A stretch of 64,000 bases of DNA, taken from positions 48,594,410 through 48,658,409 of the forward strand of contig NC_031774.1 in assembly GCF_001522545.3 (NCBI RefSeq), in the 5' to 3' direction. A program made the position numbers and the translations under genes. This document shows, piece by piece, positions 23,901 to 37,011 of the stretch. Under the pieces are notes generated by a model that did no database searches, was not told the origin of the DNA, and saw only the letters and a program-made list of their open reading frames with translations. Origin of the DNA: Parus major (Eukaryota > Chordata > Aves > Passeriformes > Paridae). Each line of letters begins with the position of its first letter. Within the stretch, counting starts at the first letter, position 1.

Positions 23901-26900
23901 TACCTCAAGGCTGGACACGGAAAAAACCTGCCCATGTCATCAGCTGTATTTCTAGTGCCTGTGATGGGTTAGTGGAACATGAGACCACAGTGTAGAGCTC
24001 CTTCAAAGGACACATTTGATGCTACATTGTCTGTAGTCATCCGAGTCATGTTTCAGCATGAAGTTGCCCATCTTTGTGAAGAGATACAGACTCAGTGAGA
24101 TGTTTTGAGCTAGACATGTGCCTAACTATGCTAAATTATTTTAAACTGCTGATGTAAAAGGTGGCCATGGCATCAGAGAGATAAGGAAGTTTTCATTCCT
24201 GCTTACTAGCACATATCGTAAGATCACGCAAAACTTATGCTTTAGAGAAACAGAAAATACTCTCCAAATGACTTTATGTATAAGGGAGGTACTCTGGTTT
24301 GCACTAGAGTTTAAAGAAACCCAAGTTCTTTTTCTTTACAAGTAGAAATATCAGCTGGGAACAAAGAAATGAGTGAAGGATATAGCCTAGGTAGTTTTTG
24401 CAAAGATTTTTTTTTTTGGGGGGGTTGGTTTGGAGATCATCAGGATTGGACCTTAGCACCAGCAACCTCCAGCAGACTGCAATGGCTCTACCTTTAATAC
24501 ACTTCCACCTCTGTGTGTTATACAGCCGTAATACTGAACACACGAGGCAGACAGATGCCCTCAGGCATTCCCCGTAAAAACTTTCATATCACAATGAACT
24601 GAATGTACCATTATAACACCACGTCTCCTCTTCTTCACGGTAAGAATTTTTCTGAAAACCAGGCAATGTCATAGAAATGTTATAATAGACACATCCAGAA
24701 TATATGGGAGAGTTAGTTGTCCCCAGTGATATACTTAAGCTGTTCTTTCTTCTAGACAGAGAGCAGGTTAATTATAATTACCGTTGGTCAAATGGCCATT
24801 TTACTTTACATAGTTTATGAATGTATTACCTCAGTTATCAGGAAGAAAAAAAAGAGAAAAGCGTATTTCTTAACATCTGCTGGTAAAAGCTCCTCTAAGT
24901 CATTTCCATTGCAACATGCATTTTTGCTCTCCAAGAAACATGAACGTTTTCTCTGTCCTTAAGTCCCATAATTGTTTTATTGCTACATTAAAAAGTGTAA
25001 ATAATCATTCCCCCTCCCTGTAATAAATTAGACGCAACCTGTCTAGCTCTGAAAATTAACATTTCAATATCTTCAGTCACACAATGACATCATATCAATA
25101 TTTAAAATCATTTTATGCATGTATTCCAGGTTGTCCAACTTCATTAGGGGCATTCATCAGCCCTCCAGCTACAGTGTATTCCCATTGGAGTTGTAGGCCT
25201 CAGGCCCTACCAAACAGAAATTTAAACTAACTTGCCTTTTTAATTCACATTATTCTCAAATATTCTCTTTTTTAACCCCCTGCCATGACTAAGGTGTTTA
25301 GACCTGGCTATGATTTTGTGCACATTAACATTTAACAGAAAAAAATCTCCATTTTTATGTCATAATTAGAGTACCTGTAAATAATAGTCTTTCTCCTTGA
25401 ATTTACCTCCTCTTTCCCCATCCATCACTATTACCTGGGTGCAGCAATAACTGTACTTCTTTTAATGTTGTATGCTAACTTAATAATTTGAGATATAGGT
25501 TTATAGGGATATGAGCTTGTTGGGGTTTTATGTTTAAAAATGTACAAACATTTCAAGCATAAGTTTCATTCTTTTTCATTCTTGCTCTTTCCAAAATAGT
25601 AAAAAAATAGTAAAAAAAACCCCACTTGACAAAAACCCCCACTTTTATACATCTAAGGATGCACAGCATGAATACATTTCCCTGCTAGTGATATCAAACT
25701 TTGTTTTATTAGTATAAAAAAAATTTCACCCCAAACAAACAAGGCAATTTTCCCATTGTTTGGATCTATAGGATGACTGTAGATATGCTCCCCAGGATGT
25801 TTAGTGACCTTTAAAATTCCTGGGTAAAGGTCACACACACTACACAGAACAGGAAAGAAAATTATTATATGAAAAACTTTCTTTGCTGCTGGTTAGAGAG
25901 TGTAGCTTTGGCTGAAGCCTCTCATTTATCCTCCCATAGATGTGTGGAAAGTCTATAAATAGCAATCATTTGATACAAAAAAGACAGAAGCATGTGGAAA
26001 CAGCCACATGAAGTCAATATGAAGTGCATCTGAAGATGAAACAAGCCTGTGAAAGATACTGTGAAAGACTGAAAACAAAAACGTTGGATTAAATATGTCC
26101 GTGTTATTAGCTCTTCTGGCCAAAAAGTTCTGACCAGATCATAACCATGCACGTGGCCAGAGACCAGATAAGCTCTCACTGATGTCTTATGTTCCACTTG
26201 CCTTCAAAAAGGAAAGATGAAAAAAAGAGAAATTAAAAGAAGAGGAATAAAACAGTAACTTCAAAACCAGCTTTCAGATTTTTTTTTCCATAACTAAAGT
26301 TTTTTTAAACAACTGTATTTCTTTCAATTTCCTTCTGCTCTCTGCATCTCTCCTCCCTTCCCTCCATGCCTAGTTTCAGTGTTCTAGCAGCCACATTTTT
26401 TCTTATGTCACTCCAAACCTCTTCCTTTTTTCATTTTGTTCCTCTGACTTTCACAGCCCTCTGGATTGAAGACCTCTCTTCATTTTGGCATAAAATGCAG
26501 TCTGTCAAAGTAAAGGCGTTTCAACCTGTCCCAGTCCTTTTGGTGGTGGTACAACTAGTCATCATCTACATTTCATCCTTCTAGAAAAAAAACAGCTGCT
26601 GTCTCTTATGTTGAAGTCCTGGATACCTTACCTGTCCAGCAAAACACTGAGGCTCAGTTTCTCAAAGACATAGAAACCCAGGGAAAAAGAAAAATTCTCC
26701 TAAAAACACAATTCAGTGAGTCAGGGTCTTGCATGAAATTGTACTTTACCACAGGGAAGAAGCAGCCTGAAGTATTCCCACTGCAACCCAGAAAGCTCCA
26801 CAGTGTTTTGTTTGGGGCTTTCTGTGGGTTTTTTTTTTGGTTGGTTGGTCTTTTTTTATATTATTATTTTTTTAAACTTAATTTTTATCAGATTAGCTCT

Positions 26901-27135
26901 TCAAAAGCAGCAGGAAAATGTCTCACTTTCCATCTGTGAAGTGCTCTCAGTTGTTCTGTCTCCTATTCTAGCTGGATTATCCTTATTGAGGAGTCTGCTG
27001 TGCCCACATATCTGCATTTATGATCTTTATCTCGAGGGCAATCCTAGAGTAGAGTACTGCTGATGACAGCACCCAGCCTGTGAAGACAGCCTGGAGCCTC
27101 CTTGTTTTCTGTCTATAATTACCTGACAACTGACC
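20948..27135. other. long unique non-coding stretch
   Basis: Contents noted are an A tract at 21713-21726 and a GC-richer segment at 21920-22370 holding two overlapping plus-strand open frames of 106 and 112 codons without recognisable motifs. There is a T tract at 22407-22418 and a T11-G7 tract at 24407-24424. No gene, RNA or repeat family was recognised. Confidence 0.45.
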
Positions 27136-27309
27136 ATGGAAGAGTTGGAGCTGCAGAAGGAGTTTGTGTCCTTTGGAACTCCTGGCAGGTACATGGCAAT
27201 AAATGAGTTGGATTTTTTTCCTGGAGACCATGTCATGGTGTGGGCCCTTCCTTGTAAGACTCTAGGACAGACTGCCATGGACCAAAAACCTACAATCCCA
27301 ACATACTGA
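27136..27309 (+). CDS. candidate small ORF (57 codons)
   Basis: The ATG lies in a near-ideal Kozak context (GACCATGG), with in-frame stop TGA at 27307. The peptide begins MEELELQKEFVSFGTPGRYM and contains FFPGDHVMVWALPC, a mix of charged and hydrophobic residues that looks less random than most frames here. I recognise no domain. It could be the start of a first coding exon, a remnant of a pseudogene, or chance. A minus-strand open frame of 128 codons overlaps it, so compositional bias may be keeping both strands open. Confidence 0.18.
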   Translation: MEELELQKEFVSFGTPGRYMAINELDFFPGDHVMVWALPCKTLGQTAMDQKPTIPTY

Positions 27310-27479
27310 AAGGAAAAGCTAATCCTAACATTCCTATTACCATCCAGGCCCTGTCCACAGATGTGAAAATAAGAGCTGAGAAAGAGAGGTTTGAGACTGG
27401 GAATGCCTCCCACTGTTTCAACAGAACACTGAGAAAGCTGATGGTGATGCTGGTGAAAACACAGTCAAGATTAGGGCAC

Positions 27480-27920
27480 TGTTGCAGTAAATTATATAAA
27501 TAAGAATAATAACAACAGAGGAAGACAAAGGGAAAGGGGCTTGTGAAATGATCACAGTAAGGAACAGGGTGTCAGAAGAAGAACGAGAACTAAGCTGGGA
27601 AGGAAAAGTATCACCATCACAGGGGATTAAGAGAGAAGACAAGTGGATAAAGAGGAAGAGATAAAGAGGAAAAGTCAAAGAATAGAAAGAATAGAAAGAA
27701 TAGAAAGGGGTGGACACAGAAATACAAAGTAATGAAAAGAGGTATAATAGAAAAACTGGAAAGATATTTAAACTAGAAAAAGTCCAAAACTGAAGCTAAG
27801 TGAGAATAAGGAGGAGGGAAAAGAAAAAGTAATAAAATAGAAAGAAGGCCCAGCAAAGAAATAAATGCAGAAAATATATTTAAAATGAAAACAAAATTTT
27901 AAAAAGAGAAAGTGATTCTA
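27480..27920 (+). repeat. purine-rich strand block with (AATAGAAAG)n
   Basis: About 440 bases of this strand are dominated by A and G. Three perfect copies of the 9-mer AATAGAAAG lie at 27681-27707. This is low-complexity, simple-repeat-derived DNA. Such polypurine tracts can form triplex (H-DNA) structures, but that is not shown by the sequence alone. Confidence 0.7.
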
Positions 27921-28243
27921 TGGAGATACAGAATATGAGTAATAACTAAGATTAGTTTTCTAATTTGTAAAGTACTGCTTATAAAAAGGGATGTATAAAA
28001 ACTTGTCATTATTGTTGGTTATTTATTGCTCCTTGCTTCTTCCTCAGGCAAGCTACATTGATGTATCTATATCTAGGAATTGGGAGAGGATGATGCCCCT
28101 TTTGATAATAGTTGAAATAAATAAACCTTTTTATTTTCAGGCAGATTCTGATTTTCCTTTATGGTTGTGGCATCCTTGTAACTGAGACCTGCATAATGCA
28201 GATCAAAAGTTTGCTGCACTAATGAAACAATGTTTTCCTCTAG

Positions 28244-28315
28244 GTCTTTGGCTCCACATCCCCTCCGTGCCAGGGCAGGTATATCTCACACATGTAATAC
28301 CTGTACACATCGTAG
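28244..28315 (+). other. candidate 72-base cassette exon
   Basis: The acceptor TGTTTTCCTCTAG ends at 28243 and the donor GTAG|GTAAGTC begins at 28316. The length is 72 bases (24 codons), so skipping it would preserve frame. Two of three frames are open; one reads LWLHIPSVPGQVYLTH onward and the other SLAPHPLRARAGISHT onward. I recognise no family. It could be a real alternative exon or a chance pair of good sites. Confidence 0.22.
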
Positions 28316-29855
28316 GTAAGTCTCTGCATCTGTGAGGGGATAGATATCATGGGGAGTAGTGTTTTGGGTCAGACTGGAAGTATGCTGGGAGAGGAAGGCA
28401 TGTGGGGAAGGTTGCAGAGTGCTGGACTGTGCTGAGCCTGGCTATGGCCAGGGCTTTTTTGCTCTCTCATTTTCATGAACACATCATTCATTCATAAATT
28501 TTTAAAGGGGAAAGAATCATTGTTTAATGAACTTTCGTGAAGAAAACTGAGCAAAGGAGAAAAGAAAAGAAACACCGTGAGCTCCTTACTCCCTAGTCTT
28601 ATGACCTGCATAACTCCAACCGTTGTGTTATTTAGACAGCCTTCATCTTTAGCCGACATTAAATTTGTATGCTCCCACATGGTTGACTTGCTACTTTTTT
28701 TTATCCATGCAGCTGGGATTCTCTGAGGAAACATGATGGGTCAGGAGGAGGAGGGGAGGCGAGGACAGCCATCTCCAAAATGCAGTAGATGTGCCTTTCC
28801 GGCTCTACACTGGTTGCACTCAGGCAAGCTGACGGGAATCGGCGGTGGCAGCCATGCGAATGAGGTCAGAGTTGGTTCCTCCGTGGCTTTTTATTCTTCC
28901 GAGCACTCTGAAAATGTGGGTGTGCATGTTAAAACTGCCCTGTGAGGCAGCTCTGACATGTGGGGCTGCCTGGCACAAACACAGCACATAATAACACAAA
29001 GTATTTGGCAGCGTTACAGGGCTAATCTTTACGTAACTGTTCCCGAACAACTTCTCTAGTGTGCTGAGCACAAACAAGCTTTCCATCAGCCTTTATCTGC
29101 ATGCAGATTGTCTTGTGTCACCTGCTTCTCTGCTGAGCAAATACTGGCTGTGGTCAAGGCAAAGAAAACCATCTTTTGCATTTGGAGCTGACTCTCCTTA
29201 AATTGCCTTGTTTTCCAACAGGCAAACCGTAGGCAAGTTTGTCAAGAATGCCCACTTTTATAGAATTTTTCCTCATAAGCACAAATGTATGCTGGAAATT
29301 ATGTTGTGGCCTGTTTTCAGAAGAACAGTAGGAAAATAGGGCCTGATTTTTCAATTGTTGCCCCCCCTCTTAGCTTAAGCCATAAGGGGACAGATGTCTT
29401 TTATAGTTAAGCCACCGGTGTGGGACTTTGAGAACTTGAGACTGGAATTAAAATGTTGCATTCCTTTTACCCTTTGCCCCTCTTGTCAGATTTTCATGTA
29501 AGGTCTTAATGATTGTTTCTTATGGTTTTGTTGCCTGGTTCAATGTGGTCTGGTCTCCATGAAGACTTCTGTACTACAGACAGCACCACCAGGGCAGACA
29601 TTGACAATAATAAAATCAGGGAAAGAAAATAAGGGCTGGATCTTCCTTCAGATCTTTAATCAGTGCTGGTAATGGGTCTCCTACTCCTGCATGAAGTCAG
29701 TCAGGTGCAAACCTTTTCTTTGATTGTCAGAAGATGAGTGTTTTTTGCTTTCTTCCCCAACCTCAGGTACCACCATCCATCCATCTGCCCAGTACCACCC
29801 AGTGCCACCTCCCCACCCACAACACTCCTTGATTTGGGTGCTCTTTTCACTCAGC
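28316..29855. other. unique DNA, gradually GC-richer
   Basis: No repeat family or gene was recognised. From about 29750 the sequence becomes GC-richer with CCACC-type runs, leading into the candidate regulatory segment. A weak match to a palindromic relic near 29633-29690 was not good enough to call. Confidence 0.45.
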
Positions 29856-29916
29856 GCTGCGCAGCCACAACACATGTGCTGCTGCGCAGCAAAGCCATGT
29901 GGCAAATATATAAAAG
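29856..29916 (+). promoter_or_regulatory. candidate core promoter: paired palindromes, E-box, TATA box
   Basis: Two identical self-palindromic decamers GCTGCGCAGC (29856-29865 and 29881-29890) flank a palindromic E-box CACATGTG (29871-29878). A TATA-like TATATAAAAG lies at 29907-29916. If used, transcription would start near 29940 on the plus strand. The downstream 300 bases are GC-richer than the window average. E-boxes bind bHLH factors. Whether this is an active promoter is inference. Confidence 0.3.
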
Positions 29917-32900
29917 TATGTACGTTTCTGAATGCTGGAAGAGAGCCCTAATTCTGTTGGCAGCAAAGCTGACTCTCCTTCTTTCCTCAGAGCGGGGCCC
30001 GCTGCATTCCTCGGTCCCACAGACATAAACCCTGCCTGGATTTCTCCCAGAGTGGCGGCAGGCTGCCAGCCTGCAACTTCACCCTCGCCACTCGCTCCAG
30101 GAGGGGCAACGCCTCTGCCTCAGAGCTCAGGGAGCCCAAACTCACTGCTCCAGGCTCATCTCACTCCGAGCTGGCTTCAGGCTATCCAGAGCCCCTGCCC
30201 TGGTTCTTGGTTTAGTCTTAGCTGGTGAGGAAAGGTTCCATACCAGGAGGGAGGCAGAGCAAAGGGAGATTGCCAGACCCGAATGTTCCACACTTGCAAA
30301 GATGGTTTCTAAATACTGAACTTTAAAAATAAGTTGGCTTGCATGTGGAGTGGTGAGAAAGGGGAGATCTTTCTATTTGCCTGCTGGGATTTGGAGTCTA
30401 TAGTTTTATAGGGACACATTTCCAAGTTTTTATCACCATCTATAGGGGCTAGAAAACACTCTCTCGTGTTAAACGAAAGCTGAAATCCCCCTAGTCCTAC
30501 ACACTGACGATCTGGAGCTTTAACCCTGACTAAATCACAACATCATCTTTAGAATCAGCCCGTGCAAGATGTCTCTCACCAAAGAAAGAAAAATCCATAC
30601 GGAAAGAGTTGTTAAGGAGTCCTGAGCAAGTGCAGCTGTTAAGGGAGCAGTCACTGAGACACAACCAGGAAGGAGGAGAGGCATTTTTCTGTGATGTGAA
30701 GGAAGTTCGTGCAGCCAAAGGTGAGGAGACAGGGTCACTCTGGTCTATTCCCTAGACCACCCTATTGCTCCAGCAATGTATTGATTTGTGGATCTCTGCA
30801 AAGCAGACAGACCAGGTCAGAGATGTCCCTACGATTCTTTTTGCTCCCTTGAAGGTATGGATTTTTTCTTGTTTCACCTACTTTTTCTCTATTTCACTTT
30901 CACTGTGTTTCAAGGCAGGAAGCTGTTAGTGTTATTTTAATTATTCTCCTTTTGTTTTAAATAGGACTTAATTTTTAAATAATTTGTGAGTTTGCCTACA
31001 GTGGTAAAATGCTTTTCAATTTGCTTCCAAAAAGAAATATTTGCTAAGAAAAAAAATAAAATAGAAACTGAAGTGCTCTATCCTTTCCAAATGCAATGCT
31101 TCACTTTTTTTTTTTAACTTTTTCTTTTTTTTTTTTAATAAGAGCACTTCATTTTGGAAGTAAATAGGGTGCTCTGGGCACGGGCACCACAGACCAATTT
31201 AGATTTCCTAGATTGCTTCAATAATCTGAAGAGTACTCCAGTAATTTTTAACTATTCTCCACCACATGCCTTCAAACCCATTCATTTTTTAACTGAAGTG
31301 ACTACTTAGGACAAACTCTGCTGTTCATTTGAAATTGTTCTATTCTGCATACCCATAGACTTCAAATTCCAATATAGAAACTTAATACAATATTTTGCTG
31401 TAAGACTGTGTTACCACTTAATGCCATAACATTATTAGTCAACATTTTTTATGCACTGCTTCCTGTCTGAAGCAGGGCCATGTCACCACAGCCAATTGGC
31501 TGCAGGAGACCAACCCATAATTAGCCAAGACAGTCTTTACATTTTGGATTTTTTCATCTCAGTCCTTCATCTGCATTCAGCCTTGAGATTCAGGTTTTTT
31601 TTTGTCTTTTTAATCTGGAGATCAAAATGTTTTTGCAGACAGTTAAAACACACAGTACCTTTATGGCACACATATTTGCAGTTTGGGTAGGGAGTGAAGT
31701 GCATCACTATAGATCTCACAGAGCATCATCGGTGGCAGAGGCAGGAAATAGTAAAACATGAGCAATTTTAATCCTTTTTTTCCTTCCGGTTGCATACACT
31801 CCTCTTGTGTTATATAGGGTACAGCCCTTCCTGGCACTTTTACTACTGTATCTAGACTGTTGCTGTTCTTCAGGGAGTAGTTATATTTCAAACACCACCC
31901 CAAAGAAAAAAATCATGAGCTGTCTGTTGAGGATTTCATGCCCTAATTCCTCCCACCTTTACCTTGCCTATAATAACTAGTTATTCTAGTTCATATTTCT
32001 ATAAAAGCACATCTGCATTTCTAAGAAATACAAGCATATTGTTCCAGGGAGGCTCCATGCTGCCTTAACTAGTTAAGGCTTAACTGTAGGGCAGTGCTGT
32101 ATACTTTGCAGTCCACCTAATGTCTCATTCAATCATGATGGAGCATTAAAGTTATTGGAAGGCAGCACAGTTTGCATTGATCTGCTGCTGGCATGTCTTT
32201 TTGCTAAATGAGTGCCCATCTTTCACAAAAGGTATAAAGAGGGTGCAGAGGACACATGAACATGCCCATGACCTCTGTGGCAGTCCCGTGGTGCTCCTGG
32301 GGAAGCAGCTGCCCTAAGGCTGGTTTTGCAGTGTCTTCATGCTTGCAGGGAGTAGTTTGGTGATGTGTTAGCAACAACATTGCTGAGACACTAAAGCCAA
32401 AACCATGGCTTTTTTTTTTTGTCTTACCATTTTTAAATGGAGGTAGAGAACACTATGTATACATAGCCATGGAGGCCAAAGCTTCTGGTATGAATTAAGG
32501 ATCTTTTTGGATCACTATGGTATGACCCTAATGGCAAACTAGGCTTGAGACTTACACTCCAGAATATGTCTCAAGTAATGTTGAATGTATTTTGCCATTT
32601 TCTTCAGCTGAATTTTGCAGTATTCAGCTGCTACTGAGAATTTAAATTAAAAAAAAAAATAGACTATCAGAGTCTGAGTAATTGACAGGCAGAGAAAAAT
32701 ATTGTTAAGATAAAGATGCTGTTGCCATTTAATAATTACTAATGCAGTCTGCATAGGAAACTCATGCTTTTTTTCTGGAATCTTGTAGACATAGATTTTT
32801 TCTGTATTTAGATATTTTCTATTCTTGTCTTACAAGATTTCTTTCTACATTTAATGTTTCAAGGAAAGAAAGGGCTGTAGAGATAGATTGAGAATACAGA

Positions 32901-34410
32901 ACTTGAACTTGTGTGGTATCAGGATTTCAGCTGCATGTTTCCTCTGTATGGCTGTTGCTCCTTATTGAAAAGGCTGTACTGTTGTCAATGTAACATTTCT
33001 TGAATGAAATGCTAACTTGGTCCTGTCCACTTGCAAAAACTAAAGATCTCCCAGGTTAAAGAGTGGTATCTTAATCAATTTCTGACTGGGAAATTGCATT
33101 CTCCGTACTTATGTTCCCTGAAATTTCAATTGGATGCAATCTTTTTCTTCACTTAGAGGCATCCTTTTGTATGTGTTAAGTGCTTGCTCTGTTTCAGCTC
33201 TGATAGAGCTGATTTTCAAGAATAGAAATTTCATCATATGCACAGACCTTTGTGGTCTTTTGAAAAAAAATCTCATATCTATTAAAGGTATGCTCTCACT
33301 TATTTACTACAATATTTTGGCATTAATAAGAGAGAGGCAGAACAATGTTTTCACATAATTCAATTAATTTTGGAGAAGAAATCAAGCACATTTTTCTTTC
33401 TCAAATAATGTTTCTAATGTTAGGGTTTGGGTTGTAGTAACTCAGTTAATTCCTCATATAAATATTAAGATAATATTATTGTTAAATTAAATTTTCTATC
33501 CATCTTATTCTAAGATCGAAGACATAGATTCAGATAACAAAACACAACATTTTTCCTGTATGATTAGCTCTGCAGAACTCCGTTTTCATTTAATATTTTA
33601 CTTTTTTTTCTTTTTTTAGTAATGTACCTCAATAGACATCAGTGAAGAACTGTGTATAGCTCCAAAGTAAATGAAGCAACTTCTTAGGCCAGAGCTTCCT
33701 TCTGAGAGTTATATATGGAGGCAGCATTTCCTAACATAATGCTGTAGTATAATTCATCCTTGCACCTGTCCAGTTAGCAATAGATCCATCCAAGCATGCG
33801 ATATAGTGTAGGAGGATTCCATTCTGCTAGATTAAATATTCAGTTAAACTAACTAAAGTGTCTAAGGGTGTATATGGCAAAATATCTCATTGAGCATAAG
33901 TTGAAGAGAGGAGGAGGGGATGAACATGTCGACAACCCAGAGACAACTCTGTGCATTTCATTTTCCTTGTACTTGTAAATATACATAGATATATTTTTCA
34001 ATCTAACATATAAAATAGGAATAAACTCTATCTATTCTGTAGAAATACATTATTCTATATATCAAAACAAGAGTCATCTCTTCCTGCTGGACACATTCAT
34101 TTACCCTGAAGTATCAGTAGATTCAGAGTTATTAGGGGACAGGTAGCAACTTCAATACAAAGAAACAGAGGATACTGTCTTCCAGTTTCTCAAAAATAAT
34201 TAAGATATAGAGAAACTATACAAAATTAATCAACTTTAGCCTCCCAAATGATGCTTGAGTTTTAACTGTCTGCTCTATCTTTAACTGCCTCTCTGCCAGT
34301 AACTAAATGAGGAAAACCTGATGGAGTCTATGCAGACTTTGAGATGTTTTCCACAGGAGAATAGTTTAAATGATACAGGTTCTAGCATGAATTTCCTCTT
34401 TGTCTCCATC
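29917..34410. other. unique non-coding DNA
   Basis: The GC-richer segment ends near 30230, and the rest is AT-rich. T-rich tracts lie around 31107-31138. Overlapping open frames at 29724-30228 and 30530-30738 occur in several phases in GC-rich DNA and show no motif. Confidence 0.45.
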
Positions 34411-34543
34411 TTTGAAAATACTCCAAACCTGACTGGACAAGGTCCTAACTAACCTGCTCCACTGGCTCTGCTTTGACAATGGGGTTGGACTGGCTGACTC
34501 TCAGATATCCTTATCAAACTCAACTACCCTGAGATTTGGTGAC
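34411..34543 (+). mobile_element. CR1 LINE 3' end fragment
   Basis: The segment follows the typical CR1 3' region: 'tttgaaaatactcc', 'ctgactggacaaggtcctaa', 'aacctgctccactggctctgctttg' and 'ggttggactggctgactctc'. It ends near a degraded terminal 'attctgtgattct'-like tail ('gagatttggtga'). CR1 is a non-LTR retrotransposon whose copies are usually 5'-truncated, as here. No usable coding sequence remains. Confidence 0.8.
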
Positions 34544-37011
34544 TGTCAGTGGTGAGAATGATGAAACTAAAGAGTAAAATGGAAAGTATTTCCTTGATTT
34601 TATTTTGTTTTCATTTTGACAGAGTCTGTTTCTCTAGACAGAAATGGTCCCATAAAGAGGAGGGAACATATGAGGTGGGAGGAAAACCGTGGGGGCAGAG
34701 AAAATGTGCCTCAGTGATAGGAAGAGGGACACAAGGTGGAACTAAAGCTCAGTTTGGGGGAAGCAACCTGGTTGCAGAGAGGTGTTAGACATGGCCCATT
34801 TTGTCAAGCAAGAATTGTTATAGAAAATTTGGGAATCACTGGTCCATTACCGGCTCTGTTGGCTGAATTGAACCAGAGGAAAAATATATATTGGCAAAAG
34901 GAGCCTTTTTTCTTCAACTACCTTTTTGAGTGGCATAAGCCATGCCAGCAAAGGGATTCTTGCATGTATACAGAGGGTGTTGCTCACATATCTGTATCAA
35001 TTAAGGGTGTGATTTTTTTCATGCTTGTGACTGAAGCAGCTTTGTCAACAACATTTTATAATTTAGACCTGGCTTGAGAGCTGTCCTGGCTCTCAAGCAA
35101 CTGCAAAATGTTGGGAATTTCAGAGTGAACTCCCATATTGTTGGCAAAGAAATAAAAGGACACAAGTGCAGCAGAGTAATTTTGAATAGATTTTTTTTTA
35201 TTGTTATTCACAGCACATAGAGAATTTCTTTTTCTTTTTTGTTTGGAAAGGTGGTGACTGAAGAAGCAAAAATAGCAGCTGTGCAGCTTCATGGCAGGAC
35301 ATCCACTGAAATATAGGCTTTCTTTGTAATCAAAAGCCAAAAGGTTTCTGTTATGACCATATCCTATCTAGAAAGGGCTTGTGATAGAGCTGGACTGTCA
35401 GACACTTCCATTGGAAGCTAAGTTTACACTGGTACAAAAAGCTGATAAACTGATACAACTTTCTGAACAAGATAAGTATAGAGCAGAATATCTCTTTTGT
35501 AGATAAAATGGCATATATGTCAGGAGAGTTGCAGCCATAACAGTGCTGGTTAGGAGAGGAAAGTGTGGTTTCTTGCTCTTTGTCTTCTTCACAATCTTAA
35601 TCAACCGCCAGGCTGGTGCATGTCTCTGTGTAATTTATTCCACTCTGAAAAAAACCCCAACTGTATTTGTGAAAGTCTTGTCATTTATTCTTACCAGAGA
35701 TCACTGTATTTTGGTCAGAACAACAGCTCTGGCATGGCCAAAGTGATAACTCCAAGTACTGTGACATAACAGTGTTTAAAAGCTTGATTTCCCCAGAGGA
35801 CAATCCTAAAATCCTGCTGATACAGAGAAGAAACAACCTTCCTTCCTCCCTCCTCCTCACGCTGGCTCTGGAACTTGTTTGATGCCCCAGCAAGCTGCTT
35901 CAGCTTACTAAACAGACAGAAAATGAATGCAGCAAATACCAATGCAGCACTTTCTGCCAGTTTAGTGAAATAAATTGGTTAGCTTAGAGATCAGGTGAAT
36001 ACTCAGTGTCTCTGCAGAGCAAGAAGCAGCAGTGTATAGCTGAGAGCAGAGGAAATTATTGGAAAGATTCTATTTCTTTTCTCAGTATTAGACTGATTTA
36101 ACTGTCTTGCCAAACTTCATAAGGCTGGCGAGGTCACAAAAGGATTAATCAGTTCAAGAATGTCCATCCACACTGAAGTATGCATTTGTTTAGCTGATTC
36201 TGAATATCAGAGCTCTAAGGCTTGTCTGCACTTGAAAGTATTTCACAGTGTGGCTTGACTGGCACTCTCCCATTCCTCTGAAGAGATGCAGTTTATGAGA
36301 GTCACTTGCTGAGGCAGCTCAAACCCTATTCCAGGAAAAGGACTTCCTTTTGATATCAGCATTACCAAGTCTGCCTTAGGCTCCTTGTTGCCACAGCCAT
36401 TTTGATCAGAAAAGGCTTTTTTTTTTTTTTTTAAGGCTTGTAATCAACAGAAATGCTTATCATTCTGGTAAAACAGTGAAATGGAGACCAAGTTAAAAGC
36501 AGTGTACTTGGAGATCTGCTGGATAAGAAAATAAGCATTTCCTTGATCACACAAGGAGTTGTCTTTTAGATGGGGTGCTTAGAATTTAGCAGTGGACTGG
36601 TTACTTACAGAAACTGATGCGAGTTATTTTCTTTTTGAAAAGCTATTAGCTTTTTTATTTTTTTAATTTTTTTGTAAACTGGTGGACTGTCAAGCTTCAG
36701 ATCAGTAATCACTGGGATTTTTTTTAATTGCATCCATTACTTCACTGCTACATTTTATATTATGTATGCAAAATCTAACCTTCTTAAATTTTAATTTATG
36801 AAAAAAATAGACTACTCCAATAGAATACTTGGGCTAGAAGTCCAAATTGGGGTAAAAGAAACCTGAACAGAAAAACAATTTGGAGAATAAATGCTGGAAG
36901 GTTGTTTCTTTTGTGAGTCACAAGAAGTCTTTAGTAGGAAAGATCTTTAGTAGAGAGATGCCCCATGGCAGGGTAATATTTGTGAGTGCTGAAAGTTACA
37001 CAGATATTAAT
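34544..37011. other. unique non-coding DNA
   Basis: A T tract lies at 36417-36432. A short stretch at 36214-36260 ('aaggcttgtctgcacttgaaagtattt') resembles the end of an old non-autonomous hAT repeat but is too short to call confidently. No gene was recognised. Confidence 0.45.

Noticed and set aside
29633..29690. 'gggctggatcttcc...' resembling a palindromic repeat arm
   Set aside because: Only about 15 bases agree with the remembered family and no opposite arm is visible.
36214..36260. 'aaggcttgtctgcact' resembling a hAT repeat end
   Set aside because: Too short and lacks a second terminus.
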